DNA of 34,893 nt, taken from assembly GCA_022826505.1 (NCBI GenBank), contig JAJDUQ010000014.1, positions 1 to 34,893 of the forward strand. Reading direction: 5' to 3'. The stretch is from Gammaproteobacteria bacterium. GTDB lineage: Bacteria; Pseudomonadota; Gammaproteobacteria; HK1. Positions 1 through 6,889 of the stretch are shown here, in pieces. Under the pieces are notes generated by a model, which worked only from the letters and a program-made list of their open reading frames with translations, was not told the origin of the DNA and did not search any database. Position 1 is the stretch's first letter. Each line of letters opens with the position of its first letter. The translations under genes were made by a program, and so were the position numbers.

Positions 1-735
1 GGGCAACCCCGCCGCGTGTCGGGCCTGAATCTCCGGGTGCGGCTCGGTCACGATGTACTGGTGCTGCACGGGAATCACCGGCACGTCGAGGCCCACCATC
101 GCCCCGGTGCGCCGGGCGAAGTTTCCCGTCGCGCTCACCACATGCTCGCAGACGATCTCGCCCTTGTCGGTCTGCACGCACCACTCGCCGCTCGCGGTGC
201 GCGAAATTCCGGTCACGGTGGTGTTGCGGTGAATCTGCGCACCGCGGGTGCGCGCGCCGGTCGCCAGCGCCTGCGTCAGGTCCGCCGGCTGCACATAGCC
301 GTCTCCGGGATGGCGAATCGCTCCCACCAGTCCGTCGATGTTGCACAGCGGCCAGATCTCCTTGACCTCCTCGGGGGTCAGGAAGTCGACGTCCACTCCG
401 ATGGTGCGGGCCACCCCCGCGTACTGGCGGTACTCGTCCATCCGGTCGCGGTTCATCGCGAGCCGGATGTTGCCGACGAGCCTCAAGCCCACGTTCTGCC
501 CGGTCTCCTCCTCGAGCGTGCGGTACCGCTCCACCGAGTACTTGTGGATCTGGCCGACGGAGTAGCTCATGTTGAACAGCGGCAGCAGCCCCGCCGCGTG
601 CCAAGTCGACCCGGAGGTCAGCTCCCGGCGTTCCACGAGCACCACGTCGGACCACCCCTTCTTCGCGAGGTGGTAGAGGGTGCCGACTCCGACGACGCCA
701 CCACCGATGACTGCGACGCGAGCATGGGTCTTCAT
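1..735 (-). CDS. FAD-dependent oxidoreductase, dimethylglycine/sarcosine dehydrogenase-like (C-terminus cut off by window edge)
   Basis: Only the first 245 residues are inside the window; the gene runs off the left end. Translation from the ATG at 735 gives an N-terminal Rossmann dinucleotide-binding motif (VIGGGVVGVG, residues 9-18), then the acidic end of the second strand (VLVERREL) and STWHAAGL at 43-50. In dimethylglycine and sarcosine dehydrogenases the His of this last motif carries covalently bound FAD; here it is His46. Further along come LEEETGQ, HPGDGYVQPADLTQAL and VIPVQHQYIVTEP, all typical of that family. The expected reaction is oxidative N-demethylation of a methylated glycine or related amine. 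It is divergent from an MttB-family methyltransferase, so the two probably serve methylated amine catabolism. Whether the C-terminal folate-binding (GcvT-like) domain is present cannot be seen. Family assignment is strong; the substrate is inferred. Confidence 0.9.
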   Translation of the reverse strand, partial: MKTHARVAVIGGGVVGVGTLYHLAKKGWSDVVLVERRELTSGSTWHAAGLLPLFNMSYSVGQIHKYSVERYRTLEEETGQNVGLRLVGNIRLAMNRDRMDEYRQYAGVARTIGVDVDFLTPEEVKEIWPLCNIDGLVGAIRHPGDGYVQPADLTQALATGARTRGAQIHRNTTVTGISRTASGEWCVQTDKGEIVCEHVVSATGNFARRTGAMVGLDVPVIPVQHQYIVTEPHPEIQARHAAGLP

Positions 736-1188
736 GATTCGATCTCTCCGGCGTTTGCGCGAATCCGCGCAGAGGTCTGTTTCGAGGCAAGGCTTCGTCC
801 CCGGCCCACGAGGCATGAACGGCGCCGCAGGACGGAATCCGGGGAACGCCCGGCACCGCGCCCGCCCGAACGGCCGCGGGCCTTCGGCCCGTTGCAAGCG
901 GGGCACCCGCGCTCCCGGCCTGGCCTGGCAGGAATGCCGGCTCCACTGTGTGATCCGTGGCCCTTCGGGAAGTCTAGTGAGCCGGAAGCGACGAACGCCG
1001 CACCCAACGCGACAGCGGGTTGCGCAAACGCGCCAATCGAACCCTGGACGTGGCGAACTCCGTTCATGTGCGATGGCGCGAGCGCGCATTCCCTGGTCGC
1101 GAAGGCATCAGACGCGAGGCGGGGCGATTCCGTTACTCTGATCGCTTCCGAAACGGGCCGATTTGCCCGGATGACAGGAGGCCTGCCC
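736..1188. promoter_or_regulatory. Divergent intergenic region between the oxidoreductase and the MttB-family gene
   Basis: These 453 bases separate two divergent gene starts and must hold both promoters, but no clear -35/-10 pair was found. No small gene is convincing. Two structures are visible. One is a perfect 6-bp hairpin at 877-891 (CGGGCC, loop TTC, GGCCCG) in a very G+C-rich stretch of about 840-955. The other is a 5-bp hairpin at 1154-1169 (CGGGC, six-base loop, GCCCG) just upstream of the AGGAG ribosome site (1176-1180) of the MttB-family gene. The B12 and glycine riboswitch cores were looked for and not found. Confidence 0.5.
840..955. repeat. Candidate intergenic palindromic repeat element (REP/MITE-like)
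   Basis: A very G+C-rich block built from short complementary segments. It holds the perfect hairpin at 877-891, a C/G-alternating arm on either side (GCGCCCGCCCG at 857-867, AGCGGGGCACCCGCGCT at 897-913) and a terminal GGCAGGAATGCC at 928-939. The composition and stem-rich layout resemble the dispersed palindromic units that populate intergenic spaces of high-GC proteobacteria. No second copy was seen in this window, so the repeat nature is an inference. Confidence 0.3.
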
Positions 1189-2739
1189 ATGGCAAGTGAA
1201 CGACGCGGACGCGGTCGGGCCCGCGGCGGCGGGCGCGAGGCGCGCCGGGCGGCACGCACCGGGGCGCGGCCGGACATCGTGCCCTACGTCACGCGCCGGG
1301 TGCCGGTCTACGACGTGATGTCCGCCGAGGGCCTCGAGCTCATCGAGCACAACGCGGAGACGATCCTCGAGGAGGTCGGCGTCGAGTTCCGGGACGACTC
1401 GGAAGCGCTGGTGCTGTGGCGCGACGCCGGGGCCGAGGTCGACGGCGAACGGGTCAGGATCCCGCGGGGCCTCGCCCGCAAGCTCGTGACCGACTCCGCA
1501 CCGGCCGAGTTCGTACAGCACGCACGCAACCCCCAGCGCAGCGCCCGAATCGGCGGGCCGCACATGGTGTTCGCGCCGGCCTACGGCCCCCCGTTCGTGC
1601 GCAGCCTCGACGAGGGACGACGCTACGCGACCATCGAGGATTTCCGCAACTTCGTGAAGCTCACGTACCTCTCGCCCGGCCTGCACCATGCCGGCGGGAC
1701 GCTCTGCGAGCCGGTCGACCTGCCGGTGAACAAGCGCCACCTCGACATGGTCTACAGCCACCTGCGCTACTCGGACAAGCCTTTCATGGGATCGGTCACC
1801 GCCCCCGAACGTGCCGAGGACACCGTCTCGATGGCGAGAATCGTCTTCGGCGACGCGTTCGTGGACGCAAACCCGGTCGTCACCAGCCTCATCAACGCGA
1901 ACTCGCCCCTGGTGTGGGACGCGACGATGCTCGGGGCGCTGAAGGTCTACGCCCGTAACAACCAGGCCACCGTGGTCTCGCCGTTCTGCATCGCCGGAGC
2001 AATGTCGCCGGTGACCATCGCCGCGACATGCGCGCAACTCTTCGCGGAGGCGCTGTCGGGAATGGCGTTCGCCCAGCTCGTGCGCCCCGGCGCGCCGGTC
2101 ATCTTCGGGACCTTCTCGAGCTCGATGTCCATGCAGTCCGGCGCTCCGACGTTCGGCACTCCGGAGCCGCAGCTCGTGCTCAACGTCATCGGCTCGCTCG
2201 CGCGGCGCCTCGGAGTCCCGTTCCGAAGCGGCGGCGGGCTGTGCGCATCGAAGCTGCCCGACGCCCAGGCCGCATTCGAGGCGGCCAACACCCTCCAGCA
2301 CGCCATGCTCGCGGGCGTGAACTTCATGCTGCACGTCGCCGGCTGGCTCGAAGGCGGCCTCGCGATGGGGTACGAGAAGTTCGTGATGGACGCCGACCAG
2401 GCGCAGATGATGCAGGTGTTCCTTGGAGGCATCGACCTCTCGGAGAACGGCCAGGGGCTCGACGCCATCCGCGAGGTCGGCCCCGGCAGCCACTTCCTCG
2501 GCTCCGCCCACACCCGCGCGAACTTCGAGGCCGCGTTCTACCGCTCGCCCGTCGCGGACAACAACAGCTTCGAGCAGTGGGAGTCCGAAGGCGGACTCGA
2601 CTGCGCGGCACGCGCCAACCGCCTGTGGAAGGAGATGCTCGCGGGCTACGAGGCCCCACCGCTGGACGAGGGTCTCGACGAGGCGCTGCGCGCCTTCATC
2701 GCCGAACGCAAGGCCTCGCAGCCGGACATGAGCTACTGA
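1189..2739 (+). CDS. Trimethylamine methyltransferase (MttB) family protein, non-pyrrolysine type
   Basis: A 516-residue member of the MttB/MtgB corrinoid methyltransferase superfamily. These enzymes move a methyl group from a quaternary or tertiary amine to a corrinoid protein. Recognisable segments include IEHNAETILEEVGVEF (52-67), GGTLCEPVDLPV (169-180), SPFCIAGAMSPVTIAATCAQ (264-283) and GGGLCASKLPDAQAA near 348-362, the part of the barrel that holds pyrrolysine in archaeal MttB. No in-frame TAG occurs, so this is the standard-code branch that includes glycine betaine methyltransferases. The first 30 residues are Arg/Gly-rich. The ATG at 1189 was chosen because AGGAG lies eight bases upstream; an in-frame ATG at 1171 is possible. 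The divergent dimethylglycine-dehydrogenase-like neighbour supports a role in methylated amine use. The partner corrinoid protein is not in the window. Confidence 0.9.
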   Translation: MASERRGRGRARGGGREARRAARTGARPDIVPYVTRRVPVYDVMSAEGLELIEHNAETILEEVGVEFRDDSEALVLWRDAGAEVDGERVRIPRGLARKLVTDSAPAEFVQHARNPQRSARIGGPHMVFAPAYGPPFVRSLDEGRRYATIEDFRNFVKLTYLSPGLHHAGGTLCEPVDLPVNKRHLDMVYSHLRYSDKPFMGSVTAPERAEDTVSMARIVFGDAFVDANPVVTSLINANSPLVWDATMLGALKVYARNNQATVVSPFCIAGAMSPVTIAATCAQLFAEALSGMAFAQLVRPGAPVIFGTFSSSMSMQSGAPTFGTPEPQLVLNVIGSLARRLGVPFRSGGGLCASKLPDAQAAFEAANTLQHAMLAGVNFMLHVAGWLEGGLAMGYEKFVMDADQAQMMQVFLGGIDLSENGQGLDAIREVGPGSHFLGSAHTRANFEAAFYRSPVADNNSFEQWESEGGLDCAARANRLWKEMLAGYEAPPLDEGLDEALRAFIAERKASQPDMSY

Positions 2740-2753
2740 CGCCGGAGGCACCC

Positions 2754-2779
2754 CCGGTGCACGCCTCGCGCTGCACCGG
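2754..2779 (+). terminator. Hairpin just downstream of the MttB-family gene, probable terminator
   Basis: A perfect 8-bp inverted repeat (CCGGTGCA / TGCACCGG, 10-base loop) begins 14 bases after the stop codon at 2737-2739. No T-run follows, so it is not a canonical intrinsic terminator, but the position and stability fit 3'-end formation in high-GC DNA. The rest of 2740-2923 shows nothing else of note. Confidence 0.5.
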
Positions 2780-2923
2780 AAGACGCCGCCGCATTCACTC
2801 GTGAGGTCGAGCGGCACGCTCGATCCCGTCGTTGCCGCGCATATGATCCATGTGCCGGGGTATGCTTCGCCCGGGCGATTCATGACTTGCAGCGCGCCGA
2901 CGCCGAACGGAGGCAATTGCACC

Positions 2924-3643
2924 ATGAACGACCGGGCCACCACGCATGTCGGACCTCTCGGCTCCGCCATCCATGTGCTTCGCGCCGACGCGCAGACCAT
3001 CGAGCAACTGGCCGCCATCGACTGGAGCCGGCACTTCCGGCGCGTATGCCTCGACCCGGTGCGCGGGCTCATCACCCTGATGTCGCCTTCACGTCTGCAC
3101 GAGGACCTCAGCGGGATATTCGACGACATCGTGGACGAGGCCGCCGATCGCCTTGGCCGAGCCTCGAAGCGACTTCGCTCCACCCGCCTGCGCGGACGCG
3201 GCGAGCCGCCCGGGACGGGAATGGAGCCCGACTGCACCTTCTACGTCGGGGAGCGGGCCGATGGTTACCAGGCGGCACTCATGGAGGGGGAGGCAGCGGC
3301 GGACGCGTTCCTCGAACGCACCGCCCCGGACCTGGTGGTCGAGGTCGAACTGACCAGCGCCGACGCGGGCAAGGTCGAACGCTACGGCCAGATGGGGGTC
3401 AGAGAACTTTGGCGGCTGCATGGCAGCAAGGGGTCGCGTGAACTCCGAGCCGACTTCCTCGCCCTGCAACCGGAAGGTGCTCCGCAACTGCTTGCCGCGT
3501 CGCAGGTGCTGGAGGGCCTCACGCCCGCCGACGTCTGCGAGGCGGTGGAGGATGTCAGATCCAGCCGCACCCGGACCGAACGCACGGAGGCAGTCGCGCG
3601 CATTGTCCGCCGGCGCGAAACATTCGGAGCCCGAACTAGGTGA
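2924..3643 (+). CDS. Uma2 family (DUF820) putative endonuclease
   Basis: A 239-residue protein of the Uma2 restriction-endonuclease-like family, a PD-(D/E)xK fold whose cellular role is largely unknown. Diagnostic features are EPDCTFYVG (101-109, Asp103 as a likely metal ligand), PDLVVEVELTSADAGK (135-150, Glu140 and Lys150 at the usual catalytic positions) and the helix KVERYGQMGVRELWRL that closes the core. The family's usual serine in EVLSPS reads ELTSAD here. The ATG at 2924 was chosen because GGAGG (2909-2913) lies ten bases upstream; the frame extends further up to 2801 without a better signal. The stop overlaps the GTG start of the downstream staphylococcal-nuclease-like gene by four bases, so the two are translationally coupled. 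The C-terminal 40 residues are Arg-rich. Family assignment is good; biological function is unknown. Confidence 0.85.
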   Translation: MNDRATTHVGPLGSAIHVLRADAQTIEQLAAIDWSRHFRRVCLDPVRGLITLMSPSRLHEDLSGIFDDIVDEAADRLGRASKRLRSTRLRGRGEPPGTGMEPDCTFYVGERADGYQAALMEGEAAADAFLERTAPDLVVEVELTSADAGKVERYGQMGVRELWRLHGSKGSRELRADFLALQPEGAPQLLAASQVLEGLTPADVCEAVEDVRSSRTRTERTEAVARIVRRRETFGARTR

Positions 3644-4485
3644 AGTGGCTTCTGTGGATTGCACTTCCTGTCGCAGTGTCTGCTGGTGCACTGGTGCTGT
3701 TCGCCGCGATGTTCAGGGCCAGTCCACTCGACATCGTGGAGCATTCCCTTGCCAGCTTCGCAGAGGTCGTTCGGTCAGCGACGAACCGGGTGGCGGACCG
3801 CGCGGGAACCGTGGTCGACGAGGTTCGCCACTCGGCCGGGAGCACGAGATCCGAGACGTTTCACGCAGACGTGTCAGGCATCGCGCGGGTGCTTGACGGA
3901 GACACAATCGAGGTAGGTTCGGTACGGGTACGTCTCTGGGGCGTCGATGCGCCGGAGGGCAAGCAGACCTGCCTCGAGGGGAGTCGCCGCTGGCCCTGCG
4001 GTCGCGCGGCAACCCGGGCGCTGGCCCGCCGAATCGACGGCCGCTCGGTCGTTTGCGAAGAACGGGATCGTGATGGACGCGTCGTCGCGGTATGCCGGCA
4101 CAACGGGACGGACGTCAACGCCTGGCTGGTCCGCGAGGGGTGGGCACTGGCATTCCGCCGGTACACGCGGGCGTACGTGGAGGAGGAGTCGGCGGCGCAG
4201 GCGGCGCGGCGGGGGCTCTGGCGCGGCAAATTCGTTCGGCCCTGGGACTGGCGCCGCGGCGAACGGCTTCAGACCGCCAGCCGCGACGCCCGTCGCACCT
4301 CCGACCGGAACCGTGACGCCTGCAACATCAAGGGAAATATCAGCCTCAACAGCGGGAAGCGCATCTACCATGTTCCGGGAGACCCCGACTATGCGAAGAC
4401 GCGCATCAGCACTTCACGTGGCGAACGCTGGTTCTGCACCGAATCCGAGGCACGTGCAGCGGGTTGGAGACGATATGGCCGGTGA
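3640..4485 (+). CDS. Membrane-anchored thermonuclease (staphylococcal nuclease family) with C-terminal basic domain
   Basis: 281 residues from a GTG start inside the stop of the Uma2 gene (GTGA). Residues 1-25 form a hydrophobic segment, a signal anchor or uncleaved signal, followed by a spacer to about 76. The SNase domain spans about 77-205: DGDTIEV (86-92), VRLWGVDAPEGK (97-108) with Arg98 and Glu106 matching Arg35 and Glu43 of the Staphylococcus enzyme, and RDGRVVAVC with Arg147 matching Arg87. All three catalytic residues are therefore present, predicting Ca-dependent phosphodiester cleavage outside the cytoplasmic membrane. Residues 228-280 (CNIKGNISL, IYHVPGDPDY, GERWFCTESEARAAGWR) form a small domain often seen C-terminal to SNase domains. 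The gene is coupled to the Uma2 protein, so two nuclease-fold proteins are made together. The biological target is unknown. Confidence 0.9.
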   Translation: MKWLLWIALPVAVSAGALVLFAAMFRASPLDIVEHSLASFAEVVRSATNRVADRAGTVVDEVRHSAGSTRSETFHADVSGIARVLDGDTIEVGSVRVRLWGVDAPEGKQTCLEGSRRWPCGRAATRALARRIDGRSVVCEERDRDGRVVAVCRHNGTDVNAWLVREGWALAFRRYTRAYVEEESAAQAARRGLWRGKFVRPWDWRRGERLQTASRDARRTSDRNRDACNIKGNISLNSGKRIYHVPGDPDYAKTRISTSRGERWFCTESEARAAGWRRYGR

Positions 4486-4549
4486 CCGCCGGTCGACTAC
4501 GGTGCAGGTCGAACCGACGATCCGGGCATGGTCTTGTGTCGAGTGGCCG

Positions 4550-4590
4550 ATTTAGCTAAGTTTTATGGACTAAGTTCAAGAGATTTCGTC
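4550..4590 (+). promoter_or_regulatory. AT-rich promoter/operator candidate of the Phd-VapC pair
   Basis: An abrupt AT-rich patch in very GC-rich surroundings, directly before the antitoxin start. The heptamer CTAAGTT occurs twice (4556-4562 and 4570-4576), 14 bases apart. The second copy is centred in an imperfect palindrome (GGACTAAGTTC). AAGAG at 4578-4582 is a plausible ribosome site. Antitoxins of this family usually repress their own operon through such sites; binding here is inferred. Confidence 0.45.
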
Positions 4591-4836
4591 ATGCGCACCG
4601 TCAACATGCACGAAGCCAAGACCCACCTTTCGCGGCTCGTCAAGGCCGCCGCCGAGGGCGAGCCGTTCGTCATCGCACGCGCGGGCAAGCCGGTGGTCAA
4701 GGTCACCGCCGTGAACGCCCCGGCCGCCGGTTCCGGCCGCCGGCTCGGATTTCTGGCCGGTCGGGTCCGGGTGCCGGACGATTTCGACCGCATGGGCACC
4801 GTGGCGATCCGGTCCCTGTTCGAGAGCGGCGAGTGA
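4591..4836 (+). CDS. Type II antitoxin, Phd/YefM family
   Basis: An 81-residue protein with the family pattern at its N-terminus: MHEAKTHLSRLVKAAAEGE (residues 6-24), then FVIARAGKPVVKVTAV. This is the Phd/YefM fold, which binds the operator as a dimer. The C-terminal part (VRVPDDFDRMGTVAIRSLFESGE) matches the toxin-wrapping tail of antitoxins that pair with PIN-domain toxins (consensus around F.....I..LF). The ATG at 4591 follows AAGAG; the frame continues upstream to 4528 but that stretch is intergenic in character. The stop overlaps the GTG start of the toxin gene by four bases (GTGA at 4833-4836), the classic arrangement of a toxin-antitoxin operon. It should neutralise the neighbouring VapC and autoregulate. 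Confidence 0.93.
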   Translation: MRTVNMHEAKTHLSRLVKAAAEGEPFVIARAGKPVVKVTAVNAPAAGSGRRLGFLAGRVRVPDDFDRMGTVAIRSLFESGE

Positions 4837-5219
4837 AGGCTCTCCTCGACACTCACCTGCTGCTCTGGGCCGCGGGCATGCCACAACGGCTGCCGGCGCC
4901 GGTGCGCGTGCTGCTCGAGCGCACGGATACCGAGCCCGTGGTGAGCGTCGCCTCGTTGTGGGAGGTCGCGATCAAGAGCGGGCTCGGTCGCGCCGATTTC
5001 AGCGTCGACCCGCGTTTGCTGCGCCGGGGTCTGCTGGAGCACGGATACGCCGAACTGGACGTGACGGGCGCCCATGCGACGGCCGTCGATCTGCTCCCGC
5101 CGATTCACAGGGATCCCTTCGATCGGCTCCTGGTCGCCCAGGCGCAAATCGAAGGGATCACGCTGTTGACCACGGACGAGAACGTCGCGCGTTATCCGGG
5201 GCCGATTCGGGCGTTCTGA
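4833..5219 (+). CDS. vapC: VapC-type PIN-domain ribonuclease toxin
   Basis: A 128-residue PIN-domain protein. The four acidic positions expected for a metal-dependent RNase are visible: LDTHLLLW (Asp6), SLWEVAIK (Glu44), HRDPFDRLLVAQA (Asp94/Asp97) and TTDENVARY (Asp115). The HLLLW and SLWE signatures place it in the subgroup of VapC toxins normally paired with Phd/YefM-like antitoxins, as here. It begins with GTG overlapping the antitoxin stop, so its synthesis depends on antitoxin translation. Typical VapC targets are tRNA or the rRNA sarcin-ricin loop; which applies here is unknown. The gene is full length with no lost catalytic residue, so the module looks active. Confidence 0.93.
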   Translation: MKALLDTHLLLWAAGMPQRLPAPVRVLLERTDTEPVVSVASLWEVAIKSGLGRADFSVDPRLLRRGLLEHGYAELDVTGAHATAVDLLPPIHRDPFDRLLVAQAQIEGITLLTTDENVARYPGPIRAF

Positions 5220-5258
5220 GCCCGCCCGCAATCCGGGTGCCGGGTGTCTGTGCCCGAC

Positions 5259-5275
5259 GGGACCGCTCCCCAATT
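5259..5275 (+). terminator. Weak terminator-like hairpin between vapC and the antiporter operon
   Basis: GGGA (5259-5262), loop CCGC, TCCC (5267-5270), followed by CAATTTTG. The stem is only 4 bp but the T-run is one of the few in this GC-rich sequence, and it lies in the 67-base gap between two convergent genes. Suggestive only. Confidence 0.25.
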
Positions 5276-5286
5276 TTGAAGGCGCC

Positions 5287-6759
5287 TCAACGCACCCCCG
5301 CGACCTGATTCACCAGATCGAAGAACGGGTCCGGGTACACGAACAGCGCCAGGCAGCCGGCCGAGGTGATGACGATGGCGACGAGGCACGCGGCCGGCGC
5401 CTCGTGAACCTCCGGCGTCGCCGCCTCTCCGGTTCCCTCCCCAGTGCCGGACGAGAACGCGCGTAGCGGAACCGTGAGCAGATAGGCGATGCTGAGCAGC
5501 GAGCTCGCGAGCAGCACCCCGAGCAACACCCACTGTTCCGAATCCACCGCCGCGCTCGCGAGATACCACTTGCTCCACATGCCCCCGAGCGGGGGCAGGC
5601 CGATGATGCACAGGCTCGCGACCACGAACGCGCCCATCGTCACCGGCATCCGCCGCCCGAGCCCGCCGAACTCGCTGATTTCAGTCTTGTGCGCGGCCAC
5701 CAGCACCGCACCGGCACAGAAGAACAGCGTGATCTTGCCGAACGCGTGCATGACGATGTGCAGCGCGGCTCCGACTGTTCCCCATGCGCTCGCCAGCACC
5801 GCCCCCAGCACCACGTACGCGAGCTGGCTGATGGTGGAGTAGGCGAGGCGGGCCTTCAGATTGTCCTTGTTCATCGCCACCAGGGAGCCGATCAGGATCG
5901 TGGCACCGGCGACCCAGGCGATGATGGTCCCTCCCCCGCTCGCGGCGAGCAGCTCCGGGCCGAACACGTAGACCGCCACCTTCAGGATGGTGAACACCCC
6001 CGCCTTCACCACCGCAACCGCATGCAGCAGGGCGCTGACCGGGGTCGGGGCCACCATGGCGGCCGGCAGCCAGCGGTGGACCGGCATGAGCGCGGCCTTG
6101 CCGACACCGAACGCGAACAGGCAGAACACCACCGCCGCCACGCCGGCCGGCATCCCGGACAGAATTCCGCCGACTCGGAAGTCGACGGTGCCCGCGTACG
6201 CGTACGTCCAGGCGATGGCGAGAAGCTGGAATCCGATGGAGGTCCCGAGCAGGGTGGCCAGATAGACGCGCCCCGCGCGTCTCGCCTCGGGCGTGCCGGC
6301 GTGGGTTACGAGCGGATACGTGGACAGCGTCAGCGCCTCGTAGAACACGAACAGGGTGACGAGGTTGTCGGCGAACGCGACCCCCATGGTGGACCCGATG
6401 GCGACCGCGAAGCAGGCGTAGAACCGGGTCTGGTTCTTCTCGTGATGCGCCCGCATGTAGCCGATGGCGTAGATGGAGGTGACGAGCCAGAGGAAGCCGG
6501 CCACCATCGCGAACAGCATGCCGAGCGGCTCGACCACGAGCTTCAGGGCGATTCCGGGCACCAGCGGCGCCAGGACCAGACCTGGCCGGCCACCCTGGGC
6601 AACCTCGGAGTAAATCGCGAGCACGCACGCGAGGACGAGCGTCGCGGTGACCAGGGTCACCGTCTCTCTGAGATTGGGGTGGCGCCGTGCAAGCACGATG
6701 AGACCGCTCGCCAGCAGCGGCAGGACGAGGCATGCGAGCACCAGGACCGGCGGCGTCAC
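5287..6759 (-). CDS. Second proton-pumping antiporter-like subunit (NuoL/M, MrpA/D family)
   Basis: A 490-residue polytopic membrane protein, last gene of the antiporter operon. It has the proton-conducting core shared by complex I NuoL/M and MrpA/MrpD: YAIGYMRAHH, LFVFYEALTLSTYPLV (the conserved transmembrane Glu), FGVGKAALMPVHRWLPAAM (the conserved Lys), PTPVSALLHAVAVVKAGVF, STISQLAYVVLGA and IGLPPLGGMWSKWYL. A GTG at 6759 is taken as start because hydrophobic, family-like sequence begins there; the frame is open upstream to 6960 but that part is Arg-rich and overlaps mrpD. A 130-base gap separates it from mrpD. With the separate DUF4040 protein it may replace the large MrpA. DabB of bicarbonate-uptake complexes is a related alternative, but no DabA (DUF2309) gene is near. 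Confidence 0.85.
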   Translation of the reverse strand: MTPPVLVLACLVLPLLASGLIVLARRHPNLRETVTLVTATLVLACVLAIYSEVAQGGRPGLVLAPLVPGIALKLVVEPLGMLFAMVAGFLWLVTSIYAIGYMRAHHEKNQTRFYACFAVAIGSTMGVAFADNLVTLFVFYEALTLSTYPLVTHAGTPEARRAGRVYLATLLGTSIGFQLLAIAWTYAYAGTVDFRVGGILSGMPAGVAAVVFCLFAFGVGKAALMPVHRWLPAAMVAPTPVSALLHAVAVVKAGVFTILKVAVYVFGPELLAASGGGTIIAWVAGATILIGSLVAMNKDNLKARLAYSTISQLAYVVLGAVLASAWGTVGAALHIVMHAFGKITLFFCAGAVLVAAHKTEISEFGGLGRRMPVTMGAFVVASLCIIGLPPLGGMWSKWYLASAAVDSEQWVLLGVLLASSLLSIAYLLTVPLRAFSSGTGEGTGEAATPEVHEAPAACLVAIVITSAGCLALFVYPDPFFDLVNQVAGVR

Positions 6760-6889
6760 CGGCCGGTTCCCGGCACGAGCGTGGCGGCGTCCGGGGCCAC
6801 CACGGATCGGTTTGGCGAAGCGTGACGGGTCAGACCGACGACGATGCCGCCTCGCACGGAACGACGCCCGCAATGCGGAGCCAATGCCG

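Noticed and set aside
16..1188. Continuous plus-strand frame extending the MttB-family gene upstream for 391 codons
   Set aside because: It is antisense to the oxidoreductase gene and Arg/His/Pro-rich. The ribosome site and family similarity place the start at 1189.
736..1188. Possible cobalamin or glycine riboswitch upstream of the methylamine genes
   Set aside because: CCACTGTG near 952 resembles part of a B12 core, but the other conserved segments and their order are absent on both strands.
1189..2739. Pyrrolysine-containing MttB
   Set aside because: No in-frame TAG in the gene, and TAG is used as a normal stop in yhdP.
1108..3237. Minus-strand open frame of 709 codons
   Set aside because: Antisense to the MttB-family and Uma2 genes, no motifs.
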